64,000 bases of DNA from Solea solea. Its lineage: Eukaryota; Chordata; Actinopteri; Pleuronectiformes; Soleidae. A model generated the notes under the pieces. That model did not search any database, had not been told where the DNA came from, and saw only the letters and a list, made by a program, of their open reading frames with translations. A program made the translations under genes and the position numbers. The first letter of the stretch is position 1. The number at the start of each line of letters is the position of its first letter. The stretch lies in contig NC_081136.1 in NCBI RefSeq assembly GCF_958295425.1, forward strand, positions 4,727,811 to 4,791,810. Reading direction: 5' to 3'. Of the stretch, positions 41,915-54,010 are shown piece after piece.

Positions 41915-44327
41915 CCCTACACGAACACAATCAGTAGGAGTACGACAGAAACACAGTGAAATTCAGGCTGATACATTTTTTTGGAAGAATTTGATATTTA
42001 TAAGTAAATGGGTCGTAGGACATGATGCAAATGCAATGGCACCTGACATGCTAGCAACTAGCCACATGGTAAAGTGGAAACTGTCCAATTCTAACAAATA
42101 TAAACGCCCCCTAGTGGAGTGGAGGGGGACAACGGTGGTAGTGCGATTTAAACCTACATGTAAATGTACAGTGAATCAGTGAATTTGCTCCGCAGTGATT
42201 TAGTTCAAGAAGTAAATTGGTGTTTAATTGATAATGTAATATTTGTGGTATGTGTCATAATTTGCACCTTTTGTATAGCCGTCATTAGGAAATCACTAAT
42301 TTTGTTTCGTACACAATACAATTTAAATTGCTAAATTCTCTTCAAATAAATCGAAGCCAAAGACAATATGCCACAATGTAGACAAAGCTTTAAGATAATC
42401 TGATCATTTTACACATTTGTGATTTGTCTTCTGTGCGTTAACGCCAAGTCTAAATGTCCACACTTAATTTTTGCTCTAATTCTTTTGTCTATTTCCTCTC
42501 ATTTCTTTTTCTCATTTAGGCTGAAAAGCCAGATCCCACAAATCACACAGACGCTAGAAATCCTACGACACATGCAGAAGAAGAAGGTGTGTTTGATTTC
42601 CTGAAATGATTCACATGTAATAAACACCAGTGTAGCAGCTATACGTAAAATATTAGTATGTGTAGTCGACGTAGGTCTGTTCTTTATTTTGGAGGTGGTT
42701 GTCGTCATTGACAAACTGCACTTTTGCTTCTTCCAGGAAACCACAGAACCCATGGAGACGCACTTCCTGTTGGCCGACAATGTTTACTGCCTTGCCTCGG
42801 TGCCGCCCACCGACAAAGTCTGTCTATGGTTAGGGGTAAGCGAAGCCTGGATTAAAGTCGTGAAATCAGATCCATTACATTTGCTGCTGTTGTTTTTTAC
42901 GGAAGGATGTTTTTGGAAGAAAAAAAAATTAAAAAGACAGAATTCTGACGTTTGTCTTCTCAGAATTCTGACTTTAATCCTAGAATTCTGGTTTATATCT
43001 CAGAATTTTGACTTTAATCTCAGGATTCTTACTTTAATTTAGTATCATCATTCTGATTTTAATCACATCATTTTTTATTTGAATCTTGGAATATTGACTT
43101 TGATCTCGGGATTTTGACTTTTTTTTTTTTCTTCCAGAATTCTGACTTTAATCCCAGAATTCAAGATTTCTAATTAGACCTTAATCCCAGAATTCTCACT
43201 TCAATCTCAGGAGTCCGACTCTTTTCTTGGAATCTTTACCTTAATTCCAGTCTATATATATAAAAAAAAATCACACATGGCCCTTATCCTCTTCCGTAGA
43301 TTTAACACCATAAACAGCTGTATTTTATTAGCATTTTCTATTATATCAAATTTTATTATTTTATTGTCATAATCTCATTCTCACTAAAGGCTAACGTCAT
43401 GTTGGAGTACGACATCGACGAAGCTCAGGCACTGCTAGAGAAGAACCTGTCCACGGCATCGCGCAATTTAGAGACTCTCATGGACGATCTGGATTTCCTG
43501 CGGGACCAGTTCACTACCATCGAAGTCAGTATCCTTCCACGGTGTAGTCCAACTAAACTGGACGTGAACATTTTTTATTTTTATGTGATGAAAGAAATTG
43601 TTTGTGCTTGTTCTGAAAGTGATTCACAGATTTGCAACATAACTCAAATATGGCGACACCTGGTGGCCGAATTCTAGATTTCTTACTCGTTTGAGTTCAT
43701 TAGGGAAAAAATATTAATCTGAACCTGATTTATATGGATTTTCAGAAGCATGTCTTTATCAAACTTTTATGACAAATTAACTCAGGTTTGATATTTTACA
43801 GTTTAACCATAAAGTTTCTATTTAATAACGAGGGCTGAACAATTTAAAAAAACAATTTAATTATTTTATAACTTCTTGTCATAGCATTATGGTAAAATAA
43901 ATATTTTGTTGCACAGATTTATGTAGAATAAAATATGGAAAATATGTATATATTCTGCTTTGTTAACATAATTTTAAACATATTAATTGTTTAAACGTCC
44001 TGCTTAGTTTACAGCAAACCAGTGTGTCTTTGAATGGCTCGTTACAGCAATTTTTCTCTATTTTTATCTATGTCCATATTTTCTTTGATCGTGAGCCACG
44101 TTTTCAGGCACTTTTACAACATTTTACCTGAATTTACAACCGATTAAACAGAAACAAACGCTGTATTTTATGTATGTATATTTATATATCTTCACTGCAA
44201 CATTAATGTGTTAAAAAAAATGCCGCTGTTGTTCCTGAATGCACCGCGCTTCTCAGACATGGCACGAGTCTACAACTGGGACGTGAAGAGAAGGAGCAAA
44301 GATAATGTCCCCAAATCAACTGACTGA
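40082..44327 (+). CDS. vbp1: Prefoldin subunit 3 (VHL-binding protein 1), six exons
   Basis: VBP1 is an alpha-type subunit of the cytosolic prefoldin hexamer, which passes unfolded actin and tubulin to the CCT chaperonin; it also binds VHL. Exons are 40082-40162, 41749-41873, 42520-42586, 42737-42835, 43390-43528 and 44257-44327, with phases 0, 2, 0, 0 and 1. They encode 193 residues against 197 in human. Recognisable blocks are HLGIPEAAFLEDVDSFMKQP, DEQYQKYKYMELNL, FLLADNVYC, PPTDKVCLWLG, NVMLEYDIDEAQALLEKNLS and MARVYNWDVKRR. Two long amphipathic helices flank the central beta-hairpin region, as in prefoldin alpha subunits. The ATG has a good context (AAGATGG). The donor of exon 5 (A|GTATCC) is weak but the phase is right. 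The gene is downstream of rab39b in tandem, a pair also adjacent in human Xq28. Confidence 0.97.
40631..40910. mobile_element. MITE copy in vbp1 intron 1
   Basis: Begins GGCGCTTTTCCATTGTACAG, close to the left end of the element at 3803. The right end is not clear, so the boundary is approximate. Confidence 0.4.
41880..41913 (+). repeat. (CA)n beside vbp1 splice donor
   Basis: Seventeen CA units start seven bases after the exon 2 boundary (donor GT at 41874-41875). Confidence 0.95.
42104..42117 (-). promoter_or_regulatory. CTCF-like motif, reverse
   Basis: The minus strand reads CCACTAGGGGGCGT, one mismatch from CCASYAGRKGGCRS. It is in vbp1 intron 2. Another reverse match, CCACCAGGTGTCGC, is at 43653-43666 in intron 5. 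Confidence 0.35.
42940..43245 (-). repeat. Degenerate minisatellite in vbp1 intron 4
   Basis: Imperfect tandem CAGAATTCTGACTTTAATC units. They are the reverse complement of the minisatellite at 5411-5795. Confidence 0.75.
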
Positions 44328-44819
44328 TGTCTTAATGTCCATGCCTGTGTCCCCCCTGCAAATCATGAGTTGGAATTAAAAAAAGAAAGAAAAAAAATTA
44401 AGAAAAACAAGAAATTAATTACACATTCATCCGGAATCTCCACACAAAAAGGGCAAATTTAAAGATATTTGCGGAAGTTGTGGTGCGTTTGATTTAACTC
44501 AAAGGATAAATCAAGTGTACCCCATGATTTCCTTTTCTTTTCTTCTTTTTTTAAATTATGTCCTCTAAAACCTCCACCACCACCGTTTCCTGCTGATTTG
44601 TTACTTTTTAAAGTATTTTTTCAAGTAAAAAAGAACAAAAAAAACAAAGGCAATGAGGCAAAGTTTTGTATTCTTTTTAATGATTTCAGCATGTTTTCAG
44701 CAGATCATGAGCGAGTTTCTCTGTTGTTGTTGGTTGTTTTTCTTTTCTCAGTCTCCTTGTCTTCTCATTATGTAAAAACACAGTTGCCGTCATAATCCAT
44801 AGAGTCTTTGTTCGAGGAC

Positions 44820-44825
44820 AATAAA
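44820..44825 (+). terminator. vbp1: vbp1 poly(A) signal
   Basis: AATAAA, 493 bp after the vbp1 stop codon. An ATTAAA at 44968-44973 is a second candidate. Confidence 0.6.
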
Positions 44826-44829
44826 CTTC

Positions 44830-45664
44830 TGCCTTGTAGCTCGGGTTTCCACTCACTCCACGTCTCCGTCCCTCGTCTTTCCCCACCACCATCATCTCTT
44901 CCTCTCCTCCTCTTCTTTCCTGCCGTTCTTTTCCGTCTATATTTTATTTATATCTCTCACTGTGATCATTAAACATTGAATGAAGTAAAAGAACATTTGG
45001 ACAAAGAGACGAGGCCTCGACCTGCTGCTCTGTGTCTTTATCTTCTCATGGTTATCCAGGTAGAGGTTCACAGAAGTGGACATTTAGGGGGTAATATTGT
45101 TAAGTGTATTTCTAATATATAAATTATGTTAAAATTCAAGTCTGATACTGACATGGGGATATAGGAAGCAGTAATTTCTTCTGCTTCTTTTTGAATTTGC
45201 AATTTAAAGCACTTGGATACGCAGATGTACTGTAGTCAAAGCGGACGTCCAGCACTTTCCATAGCAAATGTGCTGCTTACTCAGGTAGAGTAGATAATTG
45301 ATTGTTTTTTTGTGTTGTTTTTTTGAGGTGAGCTCACGTTAAGGTTTTCCATTCTCAGCGGTGCCTTTGGCTTTATTTTGCGTAATTCACGTTCCCCCAT
45401 TGATTTCTTGAAATGCAGAAATGCCTAAAAAATATAACTTGAGTCATTTATCACTTTACAAATCCCTGTGTAATGATGGAAGTTTTAAACACTGGTTTAT
45501 GGGCATGCAGATTTATAGACTGATGGGAAAAAGTTGGGAAACTTAGGGAAAACTGTGTAAAATGATGACTACGTAAAAGCAACAAGTTTTGGAGGAAACG
45601 CTAAATATCTACATGGAACTGACTGCCTGGAAGCCTTGAAATGCAATTTTTGATGAAAAAGGCC
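44830..45664. other. vbp1-TRIM convergent spacer
   Basis: No exon or clear element is seen between the vbp1 3' end and the MITE at 45665. The sequence is AT-rich. Confidence 0.6.
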
Positions 45665-46227
45665 CAGAGTGGAAGAGTCAAACGACCACCCTTGCGTTTT
45701 TGTGTAAACGCAACTTTGGGAAAGTTATGTTATAGCTCCGCCTCTCTGCTATTCTTCGTCTTTTCTTTTGTGGTGGAATGACACGTCAACGTTCCTTTTT
45801 TCGAAACAGTTTTACATAAACGCGGCATTGTTTCAGGAAATCCACGTCAACTCGAAACTCCAAACGACTCTAAATGCCAACCATGTACATGGCGCTGCTA
45901 CACGAAGACATCAAAATTGAAAAAGAAGACGTTGAGCATGTGCACTGTGTACAAACCCTTTTTTTTGTTAAATTAAGCTTTATTCAAATCAGTATATTTT
46001 GCAATTTATACAATCAGAGAAACAGACCAAATGAAGAAAATCGGGGCGACTGAAGAAAATAAATGCCACAAACTCCTAACACAAAAAGAGCAAGACGACG
46101 AAGACAAGCGACAGTGAAGGTAGTAGAAAGATAGAGGCGGGACTATGACATGATCATTTTCCCAAAGAAGTGTATTGGTTGTCTACAGGGAAATGCAAGG
46201 GTGGTGTTTTCAGATTTTCCCACTCTG
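45665..46227. mobile_element. MITE at the 3' end of the TRIM gene
   Basis: The left end, CAGAGTGGAAGAGTCAAACG followed by ACCACCCTTGCGTTT, is mirrored on the right by GCAAGGGTGGTGTTTTCAGA and TTTTCCCACTCTG. The interior is non-coding. It covers most of the likely TRIM 3' UTR and includes that gene's best poly(A) signal. Confidence 0.6.
45979..45984 (-). terminator. TRIM poly(A) signal
   Basis: AATAAA on the minus strand, 390 bp beyond the TRIM stop, inside the MITE at 45665-46227. Confidence 0.5.
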
Positions 46228-46373
46228 AGACTTGTTTTTTTTTTTTTGTAAATAGTGATTCTGATATCCAAAACTGTTTCAATGTGGAAATTTTTATGTG
46301 TGGACAAACCCTCAAGTTTGCATACAGTATGTCCTTCGGGTTCAGGACACGGTCAAACAATTGTCCTCAAAGT

Positions 46374-49300
46374 CTAATTCTCGGGGTTCACAGCGGTGAT
46401 GATCAGCGGCGCCGCGTTCTTCCCTTCATCGCAGACGCCAGGGCTGAAGAATGGAAATATCCTCTCAGAGAACAAACACCCAGTGAACCTGTAGATGTGA
46501 GACCCATTGTCCACGTTAAAGAAAGACACCGTCCCCTCCTCGTAGTCCACAAACACCCCGACCATCTGTGGCTTCTCTCTGAGCGACAGGACGACCGAGG
46601 GCGAGTCCAGAGCTCGGTACTCGTCCCCGTTCCTCAGCCGCACCGTCCAGTAACCGTTCTCTGGTTTGGAGGTGATCATCCCCTTCCTGTTGATGGACTC
46701 TTTGACGACGCCCAGGTCCCAGAAGGTCTTTGTCCCAACAGCAACCTGATTCAAGACACATGATAGTATTTAAGGGATTGTTTGGGTGTTTTGAAGTGTG
46801 GTTGCATGAAGCATTGACGTCTGATCGATGCCAACTTGTGCGAGTGTTTGTTTCTGTTGACTGGGAACCGAACTCTCACGTCTGCTCTCCACGGCAGATG
46901 GAAAAACACATTTTAGCCAAGAAGAAGAAGAAACCCACCTGGAAGTAGAACCTCCCGGACAGGAAGCTTTTCTTGGCGAGGACGCAGATGACGGGGTCAA
47001 AGCGCTGGGGATTGTCGGGGACGACATGCAGCAGCTCGCTGCGGCCCGCCTGCTTCCCGTCAGCTGACAGGATGATGTTAGGATGGGCGGTTTCGGCGTC
47101 TAACACTACGTCAACTGGGGGGGGAAAAAGAGGTGTAGAACGTGAACACCAGCTTTACTGCGACCAAGGCCTGAAACCTCAACAAAGGAAACGTTCATGG
47201 AGGTCATACCTGCATATTTCTGCATCATCTTCATCTCTGTAAGAAGATTAAGACAAGTTGTAGAATTGTTATTGTGACATTTAGTTTGAAACTGCAATGT
47301 GTAACTTTTGGTTTGCCAAACTTCTAAATTTGTGTCCACATTTAAACCCTGCCCACCATTAGCAATCAGCTAGCAAGTTAGCTGGAAATAAAACTGGAGA
47401 GATCATTTCACAGCAGCTAGAAATGTCATGAAGTCTATGGTGGAAAAACACACAAAGGCTTCCAAATATAGGACAAGCACCGCTGTGATTTTTCTACTTT
47501 TATTTTTGGGGATTTAACAATTTTTGTGTAATTCCTCACATTGTCAGAAGAGGGAGACAAAAAGAAATCCAGAAAGCAGCGTTAAATAGATTTCCAAATT
47601 TTAAGTTTAAGTATAAAATTGCCATTAACTCATCAACTCTTTTGTTTGTGTGTACACAAATTTGATATTTGTCCACAGAAGGTAAACAACGACCATCTTC
47701 ACCTTCTTTCTTCAGGTTCTCCAGCTCGTTCTTCAGGGTGTTGTCCACTTTAGACAGTGCTCTCCTCACGTTTCCCACACAGAGTTCAGGATGGACACCG
47801 ATCTCCGTCCACATTCTCGTGGGTGGAGACGAAGTAAGAGAAGGCAACCTCTGATTAACAAAAAAACAGAAAAGTTGATCTACGTGGATGGACTTGGACT
47901 GAGATCTGAACTTCTGACCTTGTGGTCTTTTGCTTGAACCAACTTCTTGTGCACCTGTAAGAGGTTCAGATGGTCGTCGGTGTTCCTCAGCTCCTCCAGC
48001 TCAGTGTTTCTCCTCCTCAGCTCAGTGATCTCCTGCTGCAGCTCACCGATGAGCTCCTCTGCTCTCCTCTCTGCCGCCTTCTGCTTCTCCTCAATCTCAG
48101 TGATGACCTCGCTTTGTCTTTCTTTGACGGAGCGTGTCAGAGACACGCAGAGGCGGTCACTCTCCCTCTTCTCTCTCTCTGCGCTCACCTGGGTGAGGAT
48201 GTGAAAAAGAACAGGACACCTCTTTCGTCATTTTTAATGGTTTGAGTTTTAGCTCACACTTGCCTTTGCAGCAAGAAGATGGATGGACGTTTGGAGTTTT
48301 AGCTCATTCCTTACATCTCCTGCAACACCTGTTATGGAGTGACAGGCAGGGGAATTTTGAAAACTATCTAGAAATATTGTCCCCGTCTCTACATTTGGCC
48401 AAATACAGAAACCCCAACTCTTATAGCACACACACTGTGACGACTCACTGTGCTGAGCTTCAAACAGCTTTTGATCTCCTCTATTTTCTTCAGCCGCTCC
48501 TGGATCATCTGCTGGAAATCAGCCTCAGTCTTCTTTATTTGGACCTGTCGTATAACGGGAGGGAGGAAAAAAACAGATTGAGATTTTTTTCTCAACTGAA
48601 TATCTGAATTTCTTTCTTACATTTTATACCTTTTGATCTGGGGAGTTCTTGTCTAACGTTTTACAAGACGAAATAACAATTATTTCTGGATATACGTATG
48701 TCTTGTCATCGTTACCTACATGAGTTAGGTCTAACTTTGGTTTTAGGTTTAGAGTTTGCCAAGTTTTGTGGTGTTGGCAAGTACACAGGTAAGTAGTCTT
48801 TCCATTTCAATCATGATAAACAAATCAAGTAATTTTGGTCATTTTATTGTAGTTTTTATCTTAACTCTCACCAACTCTAGGTGCTGAATTGGCTCAGAAT
48901 TCTGGACATTCCAAAAATGTTTTCATACTGAAAATCATAGTTTAGTTTCTTCCTGACCAAGACGACCTCTTTTGGTTGGACAAAATTTTGATTTGGACAT
49001 GGTCTGTGATCCCTTCCATGCCTCTTGTTTTGGCTTGGACTCAGACTTTGGTTAGATGTTCTAACACATATCTAATACAAATGATATCTGTTTTTCTGTC
49101 TTGACCCGCTGACGTACCTTCCTCTCCCCACTCTCGACCTCTACCGTAACAGCCTGGTGGTCTTTGTGCTCGGTCTCTGTGCAGAACCGACACACGCACC
49201 TCTGTTCGTCCCTGCAGAACATCTCCAGCAGCCTCTCATGCTTCTTACACATCCTCTCCTGCAGGTTCTTCACCGGCTCGATCAATTTGTGTAGCTTCAG

Positions 49301-49705
49301 AGCGGAGACTCTCTGGTGTGGCTCAAGGTGGGCGTCGCAGTACGACGTCAGACACACAAGACAGGACTTCCGGGCCTTCACCTGCAGGGACGTGGTGGCA
49401 CAGACGTCGCACACCACCTCGCCAGGTTGGGCTGCAGACAGCGGCAGAGCCGACGTGCACACGGTCACGTGTCGAAACATGTCCGCTAGCTCTTTAAAGG
49501 CTGTGTTGATGCTCAGCTCAGGCAGAGAGCTGAATGACTTGTTGCAGGTAGGGCACTGGCAGACATCCCCGCTGTCCCACACACTCTGGATACAGGCTTG
49601 GCAGAAGTTGTGACCACAGGGAATGGTGACCGGGTCATTGAACACTTGTTGACAGATGGTGCACAGGAACTGTTTTTCTGATAACATGTTACCTGAAGAG
49701 GCCAT
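46374..49705 (-). CDS. TRIM-family E3 ubiquitin ligase, RING/B-box/SPRY
   Basis: A RING-type E3 of the large fish TRIM expansion, often active in innate antiviral signalling; which TRIM it is cannot be told. Exons: 49118-49705, 48449-48544, 47955-48188, 47703-47850, 47210-47236, 46939-47114 and 46374-46745, giving 546 residues. The 96-nt and 234-nt exons are the classic TRIM coiled-coil exons, and exon 5 is a 27-nt microexon. RING: C15-x2-C18, C30-G-H32, C35, C38, C51-x2-C54. B-box 1 is about C99-H130 and B-box 2 about C153-H183 (C153, H156, C164, C172, C175, H180, H183). A coiled coil spans about 200-306. PRY-SPRY covers about 366-546 with LDAETAHPNIILSADGK, WDLGV and GVFVDYEEGTVSFFN. The ATG at 49705 sits three bases after a good acceptor (TTCTGTAG), so a non-coding 5' exon is likely upstream. 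The usual WEV triad is altered: the residues spanning the exon 6/7 junction read FYFQVAV. Confidence 0.94.
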
Positions 49706-49708
49706 TAT

Positions 49709-51875
49709 CTACAGAACAGGGGGGGATAAAGGGAAGTTACGTGATCTGTTGCTCAGGAAGTAAAGCGAAAGATTGATTAAGCAAACAGTGGTAGAAAGAG
49801 CACATACATTTTGTTGTGACTTTTAAGTATTCTCAGAAAACTACTATTGAAAACATTGTCTGAGAGTGGAAACACAGTGAAATATCTTGCATGTCGTCAG
49901 TGTGTAAATACAGAAAACTGCATGCTTTCAATTCAGTAAAACACACCCTGCAGTTGTTGCTGCATTACTCATTGTTTTCTCAACTAAATACACACAACAC
50001 ACCCATAATTTCCATTGACACAGAAAACACCATACTGCCATGAATTTTACAAGAAATACATTTTCTCTGATAGAATCTGGAGTCGATCTTTAAATTGTTA
50101 GCTTTGATTTGCTGAAGTCAGTTTTGCAAAACGACACACTGTTTACAACGTAAATAATGTGTTAACACTGTTTAAATATTTGTCACGCAATTAGCAATGC
50201 AAACAGACAGCAGGTTAATATGGGATCACAAAACCCCCACCTGTGGGACATACTGTATACATCTTCTTAAATGTAAATACTATTATTTGTTTTGTTTATT
50301 TTCTTTTCGTGTGAGAGGGAAATATCTAATTATGCTAGTTTAGCTAATACAATTTATATAGTCATTAGCATAAAGTTAGCTTAAAGTTTTCTGTTTATCA
50401 GGTTAGGGTTAGCGCAGTACATCAGTTATACCACTCAGTTACTGGGTAAATAAGTAATTGTGTGTTTACTAGATAAAGCAAGTGTAGTTAGTGTTTTTTC
50501 GTCTTGCCAACCCTCAAAATTAAGTGCTACTCTGTTAGCTTAGCATACATATTGTAGCCAAGGTTAGCTTGACTGTGTTCGAAATAATCCAAAATTTAAA
50601 ATCTCTCTTGCTAATAAACCATATATTGGTTTGTTTAGTGTGTACAACAGAGAATAGCATGTTTTTAAAAAAAGGCTAATTCGGGTTCTGGAGATAAATT
50701 TATCATTTTGACATTTTCAGAAAACCAAACAAAAGTAAATGTACTAAAAAAAAAAAGGATTTTGAGCAAAACATTTTAAAAATTGCATCATCCAACAGGA
50801 CTAAGCAATATCACAACTGCATACAAAAAGCATTTGTGCAATCTTGTAGCTTCAAGTCAGTCGACCATGAATTAAAAGCTTCTGTGCAGATGATTAATGC
50901 TGATTTTTACATATGCTACATAACTTATAATCTTAGTGAAAAACTGTGCCATTGTGTGGCTTTGTGAGTACGAAGCAAAATCTTTCTTGGCTCAAGCTAA
51001 TTGGCTCCCTGTTTTATATGCTATGCTAGGCTTAGCTAAGCGACTGCCGGTCAAAGCTTAGTCGTACAGACAAGAAAGCAGCATATTGTCATCTGAGAGT
51101 AAGCCATAAATGTAACTACAAACACACAGCAAAGGCTTAACACACAGGACTTTGCCCTAGTCGTACTGTAAACTCTTCTCATACACTACTCACACATTTT
51201 GAGTCATGTTTTTTTGTTTGTTTTATAAAGCAGAAAAACTTTTTAGTAAAGTATTTTCACCGTTTTTGTTGCCTATTACTGAAAATGTGCTCTTACTTAC
51301 TAGCTAGCTGCTTTTGGTGAGCTGGTAACACGTCACAATCTCCTGCTGTTGGTGTGAATGAGTATGAATGCATGACCACACCACAGCAGTGAAACAGGAA
51401 AATTATGCGTCAACACAGTTATTCATCAGCCCGGCCCTCCCTCCCTCCCTCTCCTCCCTCTCCTCCCTCTCCTGAGCTCAGCACTGAGCGCTTTGTCTTT
51501 GCTTCTCTTTACCTCAGCTTAAATTACTGTTTTTACATCATATAATCTGCTGGTTTCAGTGTCAGGAGCGAGATATGATCACATGACGTGGGACTACCTG
51601 TGAATGTGGTCATGCAGTGCAGGGCCGGCCCTAAGCTGAATTTAATTTGGGGGCCCCACCACCTCGGAGGAGCTGGTGTTTGATACAATTATTGATACAA
51701 ATATTACAATATAAAATGTATGTATTATAGTTATTTACACCAAACCAGAAGTCGGAACGCGGAGTGATTCCACCTCCATTAAACCAGTTTAATGACTTTG
51801 GTTTTCATATTTTAAAACATTGGAGCAAATCTTCAACTACAAAATAAAACCAAATAACTGAAGTTCAACGCTAAA
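49709..51875. other. TRIM upstream region, no gene seen
   Basis: AT-rich DNA with TTAGCTTAGC-type strings and a CCCTCCCTCC-rich patch at 51435-51475. No exon or complete element is recognised. Confidence 0.6.
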
Positions 51876-52174
51876 TGGACAAAAGTATTTGGTCACACTT
51901 GTTAAGCATTGAATTCAGGTGTTTCAATCAGGCTTTGGGCTCCAATGAAGGACAATCTTTACGCTTCACCAAGACATTTTGGACAATGCTTCCAAGTTTT
52001 TGGCAACATTTTGAGGAAGGAAAGCAAGGACTATGAAGACATGATTTGACCAGTTTGGTGTGGAAGAACTTGACCGGCCTCACATCAACCCAATCAAGCA
52101 CTTTTGGGATAACCTAGAAGTGAGCCAGGCCTTCTTGTCCAACATCGGTGCCTGACCTCATAAATGTTCTACAG
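51876..52174 (+). mobile_element. Tc1/mariner-like transposase remnant
   Basis: Starts GGACAAAAGTATTTGGTCAC. The stretch near 52085-52125 translates to INPIKHFWDNLE, which resembles the conserved C-terminal NPIEHLWDEL motif of Tc1/mariner transposases. The frame is broken and only a remnant is present. A hAT-like MITE abuts its right side. Confidence 0.5.
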
Positions 52175-52511
52175 CAGTGATTCTCTAACTTTTTATACCA
52201 ACCAAGTACCACCTGTGAAAATATTGATCTCTTGAAATAACACCATTATCGCCATAACGTTAAAATACATTAGTGTAAATAGGTCAAGCAATGTCCGCTA
52301 CGGACCTTTCAAATGGAGGCAAATTTAGTCTCTCATCAGATGGAGCGAGAGATAATCATAATTTTTATAATAATTTGTTTACTTTTCTACACACTCCGAT
52401 CACATACCCTAATATATACAGGAGAAAATTATTTCTGATTTTCCTCCCAAGTAACACCACAGGAACCTTTTGTTCCACTGGTGGTACACGTACCACAGTT
52501 TGAAAACCATG
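52175..52511. mobile_element. hAT-like MITE (CAGTG.TTCTC ends)
   Basis: The left end is CAGTGATTCTCTAACTTTTT, followed by AAGTACCACC. The right end is GGTACACGTACCACAGTTTG followed by AAAACCATG, its approximate reverse complement. This CAGTGNTTCTCAAACT pattern with 'ACCACC' blocks is typical of hAT non-autonomous elements. A related fragment is at 23235-23345. Confidence 0.65.
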
Positions 52512-53059
52512 AATGTACAAAATAAACAGGCACATATTCCAATAGAAACAGTTTTCCAAGAAGAGTGGAAGCTGTTATAGCTACAATAGGGCCGACTGAC
52601 TCCATGTTTAATACCTGCTCACTCACACGGAACGCGAGTGTGCCTCATAGGCGTGGTGCACCTCATGGTTTCACCTGAAGTGCACGCTTTGGACGGCAGC
52701 CAGAACACGAGGAATGCTGCAAGTCCTGTTCACAGGCATGTACTGGTTTACCGGGCATGCTTGTGAAGCGTGTGCAGCTTCTGATTAAAGTGTGGTTAAC
52801 ATGTTTAAATGTTTCTCAGAATAAAAGCCTCAAAGACATGAAACAAACCCAGACAAGCCGGGGGAAAAGGCGTTTGTTTCTTAATTAGTTGTGAACTTTA
52901 GCTTGTTACATAATGTCTGGAACCAAAGCAGCGGCTCATTTTCAGATTAGAGATCATGTGACTAGTGTGTGATTTTTACAAGCTCATAACAACAGCATGT
53001 GAATGAGTTCAAATGAAAATGCACAATCACATTCTTTCACAGTATTGCACCCTCCATAA

Positions 53060-53358
53060 AATTACATGTTTTATTATTTTGCAAGCCCTCCATGGACATT
53101 GTAGGTACGGAAGAATATTAGGGCCTTATATGAAGACTAAAAAAAATCAGGTGGTGCTATGCCCTTGACTTAGTTCTGTTCAATCTGTTGATGATTTCTG
53201 GCGTGGTTTCTTGTCTCAAGTATAAAGTTTCAAGCCGATCGGTCAATGTGTGGCGAAGTTACAGGCCACTTCCTGTTTTGAGGAAATTTCCGATAGTTGC
53301 CGAGGCCACGCCCTTTTCAATCTGCAAGACCTTTTGATAACTTTTTATCTTTGATGTG
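53060..53358. repeat. Dispersed repeat left of the solo LTR
   Basis: Contains AAAGTTTCAAGCCGATCGGT, GCGAAGTTACAGGCCACTTC and GAGGCCACGCCC, wording typical of a common fish repeat. It appears to continue at 53749-54010 (CTTCCTGTTGAGTTGAGGCC, CCAAGTTTCGTGAAATTTGA), so the solo LTR probably landed inside it. Confidence 0.5.
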
Positions 53359-53743
53359 TGTCCAGGTTTTTACTGGCTGATCCTTTCAGCTCAATACTCC
53401 CTTCTGGAAAGGGTAACCAGAACAAGTACGGCGGGTACAACTCGACTGTCTTTCTGAAGGTTTATTCCACATACACAATTAAACAGCATTCAGTTAGTAG
53501 TTAGACAGTTAGTAGTTAGTTAGTTAGCGACTAACTAGAGTTAGTTAGTTAGGTTGTAAAACCGACAAGTCGTACAGGTTCTGATGATCGATAGATTTAC
53601 AAAGGCGCATACGAAGGTAATATATAACAAAAAATGGCTTTGACAATGGACCTTAAAGGCACTTTAAAGGCAACGGCGCTTTGATACCAATTAAGATAAA
53701 TAGAATGAAAGATAAATAGCTTTGCCTGCTAGAAAGTTCTACA
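53359..53743 (-). mobile_element. Solo BEL/Pao LTR
   Basis: A 385-bp sequence, reverse-complementary to the LTR at 59055-59458. Read on the minus strand it begins TGTAGAACTTTCTAGCAGGC and ends CCTGGACA, so it has TG...CA ends. A perfect 5-bp target-site duplication, ATGTG, flanks it at 53354-53358 and 53744-53748. No internal region is present, as expected after LTR-LTR recombination. Confidence 0.9.
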
Positions 53744-54010
53744 ATGTGTCTAGTACAAAGTGACGCATGTTTTTTAATTCAGTACGATTAATGTGCTCCG
53801 ACGAGTTTGTTCATTTACGAAACGTGCAAATCGCCAAGATAGACGCCAAATTCAAAACGGCTGACTTCCTGTTGAGTTGAGGCCATGGTCCCAATGGACT
53901 TTTTAGTTCATCTTGGGCTGTGTCATGTTCCCACCAAGTTTCGTGAAATTTGATGCAACTTAGTTTCGCCTTTGTTGTACAGTGTTACACCTTTGGGGGG
54001 CACTACTTTC

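Noticed and set aside
46170..46763. A 197-codon plus-strand frame over the TRIM SPRY exon
   Set aside because: Antisense shadow of the SPRY exon; the minus-strand frame has the family motifs.
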